Source: Chitinophagales bacterium (GTDB lineage: Bacteria; Bacteroidota; Bacteroidia; Chitinophagales; UBA10324). Taken from it: a stretch of 6,917 bases of DNA. Below, in pieces: positions 1 to 6,821 of this stretch (its first letter is position 1; the number at the start of each line of letters is the position of its first letter). Under the pieces are notes generated by a model that ran no database searches, was not told the origin of the DNA, and saw nothing but the letters and a program-made list of their open reading frames with translations. The translations under genes were made by a program, and so were the position numbers. Location: assembly GCA_026786335.1 (NCBI GenBank), contig JAJAYG010000005.1, positions 1 to 6,917 of the forward strand, written 5' to 3'.

Positions 1-794
1 GGTAAAGACACCGCCTACTTTGGGGGAGCCGGTTCAAATGGGGAAGGAGATTTATATGAAGAAAGTACGGGGAAATCAATTGCTTTACAAACTGACGGCA
101 AAATAGTGATGACCGGCACACAATTTCTTGGCTACAATACCTGGACTTCGCTACCATTAGTAAGATACAACCCTGATGGTTCGCTTGATAGTACTTTCGG
201 GAATAATGGAAAAGTGGTGATTGCCAATGATAGTTTTGGATATATAGTTGAAAAAGTTGCTTTGCAACAAGACGGAAAAATATTAGTATGCGGGCATGGG
301 GGTATGGAAAAGGAGGCTATATGCTCGTGCGGTTTAACACTAATGGAAAACTTGATAGTTTATTTGGAGATAATGGTGCAGTTTTCATTACTATTAATGA
401 GATTAATTCCTTTGCTGAGTCAATTGCATTACAGCAGGATGGTAAAATTTTATTGGCAGGTGGAATAGGGTTTATAGTTGCACGTTTTCTCTCTGGTCTC
501 AACGTCGGCATTCTCAATATCAAATTATCAGATGCTCCAATTCTCATCTACCCCAACCCTATAAAATCAAATGCAACATTAGAGTATACACTTACAGAAA
601 ATGAAAACCTCACTGTAAGTTTAATTGACTTACAAGGCAGGCAATTACAAACATTTATTATCAACCAAGACAGAACTACCGGAGAGCACAAAGAAGAATT
701 ATGTTTCGATGATGCATTGCCTGCAGGAAATTATGTGTTGCAGATTTCGAATGGAGTGCATCAACAGAGTATTAAAATTATTTTGGGGAAATAA
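1..794 (+). CDS. Secreted delta-60-repeat beta-propeller protein with T9SS tail; 5' end outside window, apparent frameshift
   Basis: This is the C-terminal part of a secreted repeat protein, and the frame is open from base 1. The delta-60 repeat signature (ALQxDGKI, then VRYNxDGSLDxxFGxxGKV) occurs at about 79-225, again at about 256-390, and in part at about 421-500. Such repeats are thought to fold into beta-propeller blades. From about 528 a T9SS type A sorting tail follows: IYPNP, a VSLIDLQGRQL strand, LPAGNYVLQIS, and the end SIKIILGK before TAA at 792-794. The protein is therefore expected to leave through the Sec and T9SS routes to the surface or medium. The first half reads in frame 1 and the second in frame 3. 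The switch lies at the G-run 298-302; adding one G gives an unbroken repeat (CGHGGYGKGGYMLVRF). This could be a sequencing error, a real mutation or, less likely, programmed -1 slippage. No enzymatic motif is visible and the biological role is unknown. Confidence 0.85.
298..302 (+). other. Frameshift site: run of five G in the delta-60-repeat gene
   Basis: The codons upstream read in frame 1 (GTA TGC GGG CAT GGG) and the repeat consensus resumes in frame 3 (TAT GGA AAA GGA GGC TAT). A sixth G would restore one frame with two glycine codons, which fits the G-rich loop of the repeat. The simplest reading is a one-base deletion or a homopolymer miscount in the assembly. Confidence 0.8.
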
Positions 795-818
795 AAAATG
801 AATGTATATGTAAATACA

Positions 819-862
819 CCGAGTCCCGCGCTCTCGCACAAAAACCGAGGGCGGAGACTCGG
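819..862. terminator. GC-rich imperfect hairpin between convergent genes; possible bidirectional terminator or REP-like palindrome
   Basis: CCGAGTC at 819-825 pairs exactly with GACTCGG at 856-862. Further pairing continues inward with single-base bulges (826-829 with 851-854, then about 831-836 with 846-850), leaving an A-rich loop near 837-845. The element lies 24 bp after the stop of the delta-60 gene and 73 bp from the stop of the convergent kelch gene, where a shared terminator is expected. There is no clean U-tract on either side (only TAATTATTATTT on the plus side), and the base composition is much richer in GC than its surroundings. A dispersed REP-like palindrome is therefore an equally good reading. 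Confidence 0.45.
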
Positions 863-935
863 CGGCGGAGTAATTATTATTTCGAAATAGCACTAAAATC
901 ATTTTCATTTCACCACCATTTCATCTGCCGAAACT

Positions 936-2129
936 TTAGTGAAGGATGACCACCTTCCCCCGCCAAACTCCCACCCCACTTCCTTTCACTTCATAAAAAT
1001 AAATACCACTTACAAGAGTTCGAGCAGCTAATTTATTTTCTCCCGGTTTTAAAATTGCAGTGAGTAAAACATTTCCTTTTACATCAAACACTTTTACAAT
1101 TGCATTTTGTGGGAGTGAAGAATTAAAAAGTATTTCATCGGCGTTAAGTGTTGAAACTCGAATAACATTTTCATTAAACAAATTCTCTATAAAAGTTGTA
1201 AGACAACTATCTGGGCAGAACTCCCACCAGTCTTTGTAATAGCTGACAGCTTCACCCAAACCCACGTAACCTTTTCCGCCAATAGAAATTCCACTGCCGA
1301 AAGCACGCGGAGCACCCGAAAAATTTACTAACTCAGTCCATGTATTTGATTGCTGATCCCATTCCCAAAAATCATTGTACCAACCATTGGGTTGCTGATT
1401 ACTGCCGCTCACTACATAACCTTTATTCTTAATTGCAAAACCCGATGCAGCATCCTTCCCTGTCGCAGGGCAATCTGCAATTTGAGACCATGTATCATCA
1501 TCGGGATTGTATTGATAAAAATCGGAGTAAAGAATATTTGCATATGAGCCAACACCAATGTAACCATAAGAGCCGATGGTGAAGGCAACATCTTCATATC
1601 GCGCTGCCCCTGGGAAATCTGTTTTTTGTGTCCATGCATTCGTGGTTGGATTGTATTCCCAGAAATCTTTTAAATAACCTAAATCACCAACACCTGTTCC
1701 AACATATCCCTTATCGTGAATTGCAAATGCACAAGCATATCTTCTTGCAACAGGCATACTTGCAACCTGAACCCACGAATTAGTTGCAGGATCGTAAGCG
1801 TAAAAATCTTTTGTATTGAAAACATTGTTTAGATCGTACCCGGTTCCAACATAACCTTTACCACTCACCACAAATGCAACACCTGCGAATCTTGCAGTAC
1901 CAATAAAGTCCGCCTTCTGAGTCCAGGTATTTGCAGACTGATCATACTCCCAGAGATCTTTATAGAAAGCGCCGCTGTAACCCATTCCAACATAACCTTT
2001 GTTGCCAATCGAAAAAGCCATGGCAGACCTTCTTGCGGCACCACCAAAATTTTGTTTGGGTGTCCATGTTTGCGCATCGGCAATAATCGTAGAGAAAATG
2101 AAAATAATTGAAAGGAAATTTTTTTTCAT
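936..2129 (-). CDS. Secreted six-bladed kelch-repeat protein with T9SS C-terminal tail
   Basis: This 397-residue protein has a Sec signal peptide at 1-19 (MKKN, a hydrophobic IIFIF core, cleavage likely after ADA before Gln20). Residues about 22-304 hold six kelch-type repeats of 47-50 residues. Each has a KGYVG(T/M)G strand (44-50, 91-97, 140-146, 188-194, 236-242, 286-292), then a (K/S/N)D(F/L)(W/Y)E(Y/W) strand and a conserved NTW-type Trp (69, 119, 166, 214, 264). TWTPKQ at 21-26 looks like the strand that completes the last blade (KDWWEF, 299-304), giving a closed six-bladed propeller. A CPDSC pair (305-309) precedes a degenerate T9SS tail (about 328-397). The tail keeps VKVFDVKGNVL, LVSGIYFYEV and the end GKVVILH but lacks the usual YPNP. 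It is probably exported to the cell surface; the ligand is unknown. It is convergent with the delta-60 gene and 264 bp downstream of panB. The ATG leader is AT-rich with no Shine-Dalgarno sequence. Confidence 0.9.
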   Translation of the reverse strand: MKKNFLSIIFIFSTIIADAQTWTPKQNFGGAARRSAMAFSIGNKGYVGMGYSGAFYKDLWEYDQSANTWTQKADFIGTARFAGVAFVVSGKGYVGTGYDLNNVFNTKDFYAYDPATNSWVQVASMPVARRYACAFAIHDKGYVGTGVGDLGYLKDFWEYNPTTNAWTQKTDFPGAARYEDVAFTIGSYGYIGVGSYANILYSDFYQYNPDDDTWSQIADCPATGKDAASGFAIKNKGYVVSGSNQQPNGWYNDFWEWDQQSNTWTELVNFSGAPRAFGSGISIGGKGYVGLGEAVSYYKDWWEFCPDSCLTTFIENLFNENVIRVSTLNADEILFNSSLPQNAIVKVFDVKGNVLLTAILKPGENKLAARTLVSGIYFYEVKGSGVGVWRGKVVILH

Positions 2130-2187
2130 TTTATAAGTATTTTTTTGAAATTGAAAGAGAATTATTTATCTATTAGAAAATCTTGTT

Positions 2188-2300
2188 TCAAATCCTCACC
2201 CCCTGACCTTCTCTTCCTCATCCGTCTTCGGCACCTTCTCCAAAGGAGAAGGAAATTTGAATAAATATTTTTTTGAGAGGGGTGGCTGGCGCATGTTAAC
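2188..2300. repeat. Palindromic, C-rich intergenic repeat-like segment upstream of the kelch gene
   Basis: The core is a perfect 8-bp inverted repeat, CCTTCTCC (2234-2241) and GGAGAAGG (2245-2252), with an AAA loop. It is flanked by a weaker outer pair, TCAAAT (2188-2193) and ATTTGA (2255-2260). A C-rich stretch (CCTCACCCCCTGACC, 2194-2208) precedes it and a G-rich stretch (GAGAGGGGTGGCTGGCGC) follows near 2275-2292. This CCTCACCCC ... CTTCTCC-AAA-GGAGAAGG layout resembles dispersed intergenic repeats I associate with Bacteroidota genomes; that is recall, not a search. It lies 105 bp before the kelch start and 142 bp after the panB stop. It might end panB transcripts, but no U-tract follows on the minus strand. 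Outer limits are approximate. Confidence 0.5.
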
Positions 2301-2356
2301 TCAGAATCCAACAACCCGAAACTTTTATCAGCCGAAGGTTTACGAAGGCGGACAAA

Positions 2357-2399
2357 ACTCAGTACACAGTACTCACTACTCTCTACTCTCTACTCAGTA
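2357..2399. repeat. Simple ACT/CTACTCT repeat overlapping the panB stop codon
   Basis: The segment begins and ends with ACTCAGTA (2357-2364 and 2392-2399). Between them are tandem, slightly diverged ACTC, CTACTCT and CTCTACT units. It contains the panB stop codon (complement of 2394-2396) and its last Tyr codon. The low complexity indicates slippage-prone or dispersed repeat DNA rather than a gene. A plus-strand reading frame across it ([13 protein letters not shown]) is a by-product of the repeat. Confidence 0.6.
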
Positions 2400-3245
2400 T
2401 TGTTCATTCTCATTCGGGAAATCCATTCCCTTTACATCATCACTATATTTTTCTACCGCAATTTTTATCTGATCATAAAGATTTAAATAGCGGCGAAGAA
2501 ATCGCGGCTTAAATTCTTTGTTGATGCCAAGCATATCGTGTATCACCAACACTTGTCCGTCAACATCAGCTCCTGCACCAATACCAATGGTGGGGATTTT
2601 TAATGATGCAGTAACTTCAGCAGAAAGATGCGCAGGAATTTTTTCGAGCACAATAGAAAAACATCCTGAGTCCTGAACAAACAATGCATCTTCACGCAAG
2701 CGTTGCGCCTCTTCATTATCCGTAGCACGCACAGCGTAAGTCCCGAATTTATAAATCGATTGCGGCGTTAAGCCCAAGTGCCCCATTACCGGCACACCGG
2801 CACTCACAATTCTTTCAATAGAATCTTTTACTTCTCTGCCGCCTTCCAATTTCACCGCATGTGCGCCCGATTCTTTCATAATTTTTATTGCTGAGTTCAA
2901 TGCCTCTTTTGAATTTCCCTGGTAAGAACCAAAAGGAAGATCAACTACTACCAGCGCCCTGTTAATTCCGCGCACAACAGAAGATGCATGATAGATCATT
3001 TGATCAAGCGTAATGGGCAAAGTAGTTTCATGCCCGGCCATCACATTAGATGCAGAGTCGCCCACAAGAATTACATCAATGCCACCATCATCCACAATTT
3101 TTGCCATCGAAAAATCATAAGCGGTGAGCATAGAAATTTTTACTCCTGCCTGTTTCATCTCCTGCAAAGTATGGGTGGTTACCTTTTTTGCCTTCTTAAA
3201 ATCGGCAATACTTTTTTGCAATTCAGTCATTATTTCATTGCTCAT
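2394..3245 (-). CDS. panB: 3-methyl-2-oxobutanoate hydroxymethyltransferase (ketopantoate hydroxymethyltransferase)
   Basis: PanB transfers a hydroxymethyl group from 5,10-methylenetetrahydrofolate to 3-methyl-2-oxobutanoate, making 2-dehydropantoate, the first committed step towards pantothenate and coenzyme A. It is a cytosolic TIM-barrel enzyme that needs Mg2+. The 283-residue product shows the family landmarks: [13 protein letters not shown] (39-51); [19 protein letters not shown] (59-77) with metal ligand Asp63; [10 protein letters not shown] (100-109) with metal ligand Asp102; AVKLEGG (130-136) with Lys132 and Glu134; [11 protein letters not shown] (153-163); catalytic Glu201 in VLEKIP; IGIGAG; and the FKPRFLRRY helix. 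The match to E. coli Asp45, Asp84, Lys112, Glu114 and Glu181 is my own alignment. The protein is about 19 residues longer than the E. coli enzyme, mostly at the N-terminus. Met6 is an alternative start, since neither ATG has a clear ribosome site. No panC or panD lies alongside. The stop codon sits inside a simple repeat. Confidence 0.97.
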   Translation of the reverse strand: MSNEIMTELQKSIADFKKAKKVTTHTLQEMKQAGVKISMLTAYDFSMAKIVDDGGIDVILVGDSASNVMAGHETTLPITLDQMIYHASSVVRGINRALVVVDLPFGSYQGNSKEALNSAIKIMKESGAHAVKLEGGREVKDSIERIVSAGVPVMGHLGLTPQSIYKFGTYAVRATDNEEAQRLREDALFVQDSGCFSIVLEKIPAHLSAEVTASLKIPTIGIGAGADVDGQVLVIHDMLGINKEFKPRFLRRYLNLYDQIKIAVEKYSDDVKGMDFPNENEQY

Positions 3246-3306
3246 AATTATTTTTTTAGGAATGAAAGGAAATAAAAATCAAGTCAGCGTTTTGTAAAAA
3301 GAAGAT

Positions 3307-3314
3307 CAAAGTTA
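3307..3314 (-). promoter_or_regulatory. Candidate Bacteroidota -7 element for panB
   Basis: Read on the minus strand this is TAACTTTG, a full match to the Bacteroidota sigma consensus TAnnTTTG. It would place the transcript start near 3300, giving panB a leader of about 55 nt that is A/T-rich and lacks a Shine-Dalgarno sequence. I find no good -33 TTG at the usual spacing, so the call is tentative. Confidence 0.35.
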
Positions 3315-3472
3315 CGTTTACAATTTTGAAATGGAAATGATTTTTCAGAACCACTTCTTTTCATTTTGGAAGAATGATTTGATTTCTTGCTGCTAACTTA
3401 TTCATTTGTATCAGATGCGATAGAAATGATGAGTTCCTATTCTAAGTTCGAAATATATTTTTCCACAACGAC

Positions 3473-3540
3473 TCTGTCATGCTGACGAAGGAAGCATCTA
3501 TTGTTTCTTTATTAGATGCTTCCTTCGTCAGTATTACAGA
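3473..3540. repeat. 68-bp near-perfect palindrome (REP/MITE-like element)
   Basis: The inner arms are perfect over 19 bp: CTGACGAAGGAAGCATCTA at 3482-3500 and its exact reverse complement at 3513-3531, around a 12-nt loop (3501-3512). Pairing extends outwards to 3473 and 3540 with one G-T pair (3481/3532) and one C-T mismatch (3478/3535), so the arms are 28 nt each. It lies between divergent genes and has no U-tract, which argues against a terminator. The core GTCATGCTGACGAAGGAAGC resembles dispersed intergenic repeats of the GTCATnCTGA...GAAGGAnnnATCT kind that I recall from Bacteroidota genomes; this has not been checked. It would form a very stable hairpin in RNA or single-stranded DNA. 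Confidence 0.8.
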
Positions 3541-3591
3541 AACTTTGATGATCGATTTGCTATTGAAGTGGTGAAAGGTTTTCTTTAGCAA

Positions 3592-3625
3592 AACTCCGCC
3601 GCAGTTTTTTTACTCCGGTGGAGTT
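3592..3625. repeat. Second inverted repeat, 10-bp stem, upstream of the lipoprotein gene
   Basis: AACTCCGCCG (3592-3601) pairs with CGGTGGAGTT (3616-3625) through ten pairs, one of them G-T, around a 14-nt loop that contains seven T. The right arm also forms a small alternative hairpin, ACTCC-GGT-GGAGT (3612-3624). It ends 49 bp before the -7 element of the lipoprotein gene. It may be a remnant of another dispersed repeat or a regulatory structure; nothing in the sequence decides between these. Confidence 0.5.
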
Positions 3626-3674
3626 AATGGAAGTTAAATTATCGACTTAACAAATTACTCTGCAAGTATATTTC

Positions 3675-3682
3675 TACATTTG
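3675..3682 (+). promoter_or_regulatory. Bacteroidota -7 promoter element directly before the lipoprotein start
   Basis: TACATTTG matches the TAnnTTTG consensus exactly and ends only 5 nt before the first ATG (3688). A transcript start at the usual distance of about 5-8 nt would fall on or next to that ATG, implying a leaderless or near-leaderless mRNA. There is no ribosome binding site. No TTG stands at the usual -33 spacing. Confidence 0.5.
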
Positions 3683-3687
3683 CCGCC

Positions 3688-4716
3688 ATGATGAGAAAAA
3701 TATTTGTTGCAGGAATTATTTTCTTATTCCTTTCCTCTTGTTCCACTGACTTTGCTGTTACTACCGATTGGCAGGATATCACCATTGTTTATGGTTTGCT
3801 CGATAAAAGTGATACTGCCAGCTACATCAAAATAAACAAAGCATTTCTTGACCCCACAACCAGCGCTTATACTATTGCACAGATTCCTGATTCTTTATTC
3901 TACAATGATCTCACTGTTGAATTGCAGGAATACAATGGAACTTTGCTTGTAAAAACGATCGAACTAAATAAAGTAGATGGCAATGATGAAGGTTTGGTAA
4001 AAGACACTGGAATATTTGCGCAGTCACCAAACTATCTATACAAAACAAAAGAAGTTCTTAATCAAAGCCATACTTATAAATTACTTGTTACCAAACCCGA
4101 TAATGGAAAACAGATAACTGCAAGCACTGCTATTATTGATGATTTTTCAATACTGCGCCCTACCAATACTTTAAAAATCAACATGCTTCCCGGATTAAAA
4201 TATAATGTTGACTGGTTCTCGGCTAAAGATGGAAAAATTTACGACCTCATCATACGCTTCCATTATTCTGAATATAAATTTTCAGATTCAAATTTTAAAG
4301 AAGACAAATACCTGGACTGGACCATCTTCACAAACTTAGCATCAAACTCCACTATCGGAAATGTCGAAATGTTCTTCGATATCCCATGCGATAACTTGTA
4401 TACTTTTCTAAGTGCAAACATCGCTGATGATGCCGATAGGTTTCGCGTAACTAAAAAAATGGATTTTATGTTTTCTGTTGGCGGCGAAGTGCTTGATACT
4501 TATAACCAGGTTACCATTGCGCAACAGGGATTAACATCGGGTCAGGTTCTGCCTACTTATACCAATATTGAAAATGGGCTGGGGCTATTCTCAAGCCGGT
4601 ACCATAAGAATGTTCTTTCAATTCCATTAGATCAAAGAACCATTGATTCTATTGCTTGTTACAGTGTAACACACCAACTTAATTTCCTGAGGAATGACAG
4701 CACTCTTTGTCCCTGA
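3688..4716 (+). CDS. SPII lipoprotein, DUF4249-like, function unknown
   Basis: This 342-residue protein begins with a lipoprotein signal peptide: MMRK, a hydrophobic stretch (about 5-15), then the lipobox LSSC with Cys18 as the lipidated residue. Mature Cys-Ser-Thr-Asp has one acidic residue close to the Cys but not the full acidic surface-export signal of some Bacteroidota lipoproteins, so inner or outer leaflet placement is open. The body looks like an all-beta protein. Recognisable stretches are the N-terminal ITIVYGLLDKSDTASYIKIN (32-51) and the C-terminal YTNIENGLGLF, which recall DUF4249 lipoproteins of Bacteroidota. Family members sometimes sit near TonB-dependent receptors, but none is visible here. 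No catalytic motif is seen. ATG codons at 3688 and 3691 are both possible starts; the first is given because of the promoter position. It is followed after 153 bp by dnaK on the same strand, with no clear terminator between them. Confidence 0.85.
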   Translation: MMRKIFVAGIIFLFLSSCSTDFAVTTDWQDITIVYGLLDKSDTASYIKINKAFLDPTTSAYTIAQIPDSLFYNDLTVELQEYNGTLLVKTIELNKVDGNDEGLVKDTGIFAQSPNYLYKTKEVLNQSHTYKLLVTKPDNGKQITASTAIIDDFSILRPTNTLKINMLPGLKYNVDWFSAKDGKIYDLIIRFHYSEYKFSDSNFKEDKYLDWTIFTNLASNSTIGNVEMFFDIPCDNLYTFLSANIADDADRFRVTKKMDFMFSVGGEVLDTYNQVTIAQQGLTSGQVLPTYTNIENGLGLFSSRYHKNVLSIPLDQRTIDSIACYSVTHQLNFLRNDSTLCP

Positions 4717-4774
4717 TTAAGTCTTTTTGTCACTTTACTTTCTCCTTTAATTCTTAATAAGTTGAATTGTGTCA

Positions 4775-4797
4775 CACTTTACTGCCATAGTAATGTG
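4775..4797. repeat. Short inverted repeat in the dnaK upstream region
   Basis: CACTTTACT (4775-4783) and AGTAATGTG (4789-4797) form eight pairs and one T-T mismatch around a 5-nt loop. It sits 72 bp before the dnaK ATG and 58 bp after the lipoprotein stop. It could be an operator or a weak hairpin. It is not a CIRCE element (no TTAGCACTC half-sites), so HrcA control is not supported. No U-tract follows, and I find no convincing TAnnTTTG promoter in 4717-4869. Confidence 0.3.
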
Positions 4798-4869
4798 ATT
4801 GAATCGAAGGCATAATCATTGAATGTTGAGCACAGAATTAAAGTAATTAAAAAAGAAAAATAAAATCCA

Positions 4870-6792
4870 ATGGGAAAAATTATAGGAATTGATTTAGGAA
4901 CCACTAACAGTTGTGTTTCGGTAATGGAAGGAAGCGACCCGGTAGTAATACCAAACGATGAAGGTGCAAGAACTACTCCTTCGGTAGTTGCATTTTTAGC
5001 TAATGGCGAAAGAAAAGTTGGTGCTCCTGCAAAAAGGCAGTCGATCACCAATCCTAAAAACACCATTATGTCCATCAAGAGATTTATGGGCCGCAGGTAC
5101 AATGAAGTGAGCAGTGAATTAAAATACATAACGTACGATGTTGTTTCGGGTGAAAACAATACAGCCAGAGTACAGATCGGCGATCGCCAGCATACACCGC
5201 AAGAAATTTCCGCCATCATTTTGCAGAAGATGAAAAAAACTGCCGAAGATTATTTAGGGCAAACTGTAACCGAAGCGGTCATCACCGTTCCTGCTTATTT
5301 CAACGATTCACAAAGGCAGGCAACAAAAGAAGCAGGTGAAATCGCCGGACTAAAAGTTTTGCGCATCATCAACGAACCTACTGCAGCAGCGCTTGCTTAT
5401 GGCCTCGATAAAAAACACAAAGACGAAAAAATTGTAGTGTATGATTTGGGCGGCGGAACTTTCGATGTTTCCATTCTCGAATTAGGGGATGGCGTGTTTG
5501 AAGTAAAATCTACCAATGGCGATACTCACCTTGGCGGCGATGATTTTGATCAGGTAATTATTGCATGGCTTGCTGAAGAATTTTTGAAAGAGGAAAGAAT
5601 TGATTTGCGCAAAGACCCAATGGCATTGCAACGTTTAAAAGATGCTGCAGAAAAAGCTAAGATCGAATTATCATCGGGTAATGAAACCGAAATAAATCTT
5701 CCTTACATCACCGCTGTTGATGGTGTTCCAAAACATTTGGTAAAGAAACTTTCGCGCGCAAAATTCGAATCGCTTGTTGATCCGCTTGTGCAGCGCACTT
5801 TAGAACCCTGCATTCAGGCACTCAAAGATTCGGGTTATACAGCATCGCAAATTGATGAAGTGATTTTAGTAGGCGGAAGTACCCGCATACCAAAAATTCA
5901 GGAAGTAGTAGAAAAGTTTTTTGGAAAGAAACCACACAAAGGTGTAAACCCCGATGAAGTGGTTGCAATTGGTGCAGCCATACAAGGAGGAGTATTAGCC
6001 GGCGATGTAAAAGATGTTTTGTTACTCGATGTTACGCCGCTTTCTTTGGGTATTGAAACCATGGGCGGTGTTTCAACAAAATTGATTGAATCAAATACCA
6101 CCATTCCTTCGCGCAAATCAGAAAAGTTTACAACAGCAGCCGACAGTCAGCCATCGGTTGAGATACATGTGTTGCAAGGCGAACGCCCCATGGCGAAAGA
6201 CAACAGAACGATCGGAAGATTTATGCTCGATGGCATTCCACCCTCACCGCGTGGTGTACCCCAGATTGAAGTTACGTTCGACATTGATGCCAACGGAATT
6301 TTAAATGTGAGCGCAAAAGATTTGGGTACAGGTAAAGAACAAACAATTAAAATTCAGGCATCAACCGGTTTGAGTAAAGAAGAGATTGAAAAAATGCGCG
6401 CCGATGCAAAAGCAAATGAAGCCGCCGATAAAGCCGCACGCGAAACAGTTGACAAACTCAACACAGCAGATGGTCTTATTTTTCAAACTGAAAAGCAGTT
6501 GAAAGAATTCGGAGAAAAAATACCTGCCGATAAAAAAACAACCATCGAAGGCGCACTCGCAAGATTAAAAGATGCGCACAAAGCACAGGATGTTGCAGGG
6601 GTTGATACAGCAATGAACGACCTCAACGAAGCATGGAAAACAGCGAGCGAAGATCTTTACAAAGCACAGGCAGAACAGCAGCAGCCGAATGCACCGCAAG
6701 ATGGCGCAACTCCTCCACCAAGTGATGGAAACGGTGCGAATGAAAATGTTCAAGACGTGCCTTTTGAAGAGGTAAATGATGACAAGAAATAA
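4870..6792 (+). CDS. dnaK: Chaperone protein DnaK (Hsp70)
   Basis: DnaK is the cytosolic ATP-driven Hsp70 chaperone that binds exposed hydrophobic peptides, working with DnaJ and GrpE. The 640-residue product is full length (E. coli DnaK has 638). The nucleotide-binding domain (about 1-380) shows [10 protein letters not shown] with Asp8 and Thr11, Lys70 in IKRFMG, the [16 protein letters not shown] block, [16 protein letters not shown] with Glu169, [11 protein letters not shown] with Thr197, and [11 protein letters not shown]. It has the segment after residue 75 typical of Gram-negative-type Hsp70. The interdomain linker is [12 protein letters not shown] (383-394), followed by the beta substrate-binding domain and an alpha-helical lid (about 500-596). 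The tail (597-640) is Gln/Pro/Asn-rich and ends [11 protein letters not shown], close to the usual EEVxDxK end. The ATG follows a purine-rich AAAAAAGAAAAATAAAATCC leader without a clear Shine-Dalgarno sequence. Neither dnaJ nor grpE is adjacent. Confidence 0.99.
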   Translation: MGKIIGIDLGTTNSCVSVMEGSDPVVIPNDEGARTTPSVVAFLANGERKVGAPAKRQSITNPKNTIMSIKRFMGRRYNEVSSELKYITYDVVSGENNTARVQIGDRQHTPQEISAIILQKMKKTAEDYLGQTVTEAVITVPAYFNDSQRQATKEAGEIAGLKVLRIINEPTAAALAYGLDKKHKDEKIVVYDLGGGTFDVSILELGDGVFEVKSTNGDTHLGGDDFDQVIIAWLAEEFLKEERIDLRKDPMALQRLKDAAEKAKIELSSGNETEINLPYITAVDGVPKHLVKKLSRAKFESLVDPLVQRTLEPCIQALKDSGYTASQIDEVILVGGSTRIPKIQEVVEKFFGKKPHKGVNPDEVVAIGAAIQGGVLAGDVKDVLLLDVTPLSLGIETMGGVSTKLIESNTTIPSRKSEKFTTAADSQPSVEIHVLQGERPMAKDNRTIGRFMLDGIPPSPRGVPQIEVTFDIDANGILNVSAKDLGTGKEQTIKIQASTGLSKEEIEKMRADAKANEAADKAARETVDKLNTADGLIFQTEKQLKEFGEKIPADKKTTIEGALARLKDAHKAQDVAGVDTAMNDLNEAWKTASEDLYKAQAEQQQPNAPQDGATPPPSDGNGANENVQDVPFEEVNDDKK

Positions 6793-6821
6793 AGCTTTAG
6801 TAAATTAAAATCGGCAATGAA

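Larger units (their letters stand above)
3246..3687. other. Divergent intergenic region (442 bp) between panB and the lipoprotein gene
   Basis: No convincing gene lies here. From left to right it holds a candidate panB -7 element (3307-3314), an AT-rich stretch without recognisable structure (about 3315-3472), a 68-bp palindrome (3473-3540), a second hairpin (3592-3625), and the -7 element of the lipoprotein gene (3675-3682). The flanking genes point away from each other, so neither hairpin serves as a simple terminator for an adjacent gene. Confidence 0.7.

Noticed and set aside
699..908. A 69-codon minus-strand frame over the convergent gap
   Set aside because: It runs through the GC-rich hairpin and the antisense of the delta-60 gene tail, with no family resemblance.
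2257..2472. A 71-codon plus-strand frame between the kelch gene and panB
   Set aside because: It is composed of the intergenic repeats and the antisense of the panB 3' end; the peptide is low in complexity and has no ribosome site.
3473..3540. The long palindrome as a rho-independent terminator
   Set aside because: The flanking genes diverge from it and no T-run follows either arm.
3473..3625. CRISPR array or tRNA-like gene in the large intergenic region
   Set aside because: There are no regularly spaced direct repeats, and the hairpins do not form a cloverleaf or carry tRNA-conserved bases.
4717..4869. CIRCE/HrcA or heat-shock operator upstream of dnaK
   Set aside because: No TTAGCACTC-N9-GAGTGCTAA half-sites are present; only a short imperfect inverted repeat is found.
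4779..5219. A 146-codon minus-strand frame antisense to the start of dnaK
   Set aside because: It lies almost wholly opposite conserved DnaK codons and has no recognisable protein features; its hydrophobic look is a shadow of the other strand.
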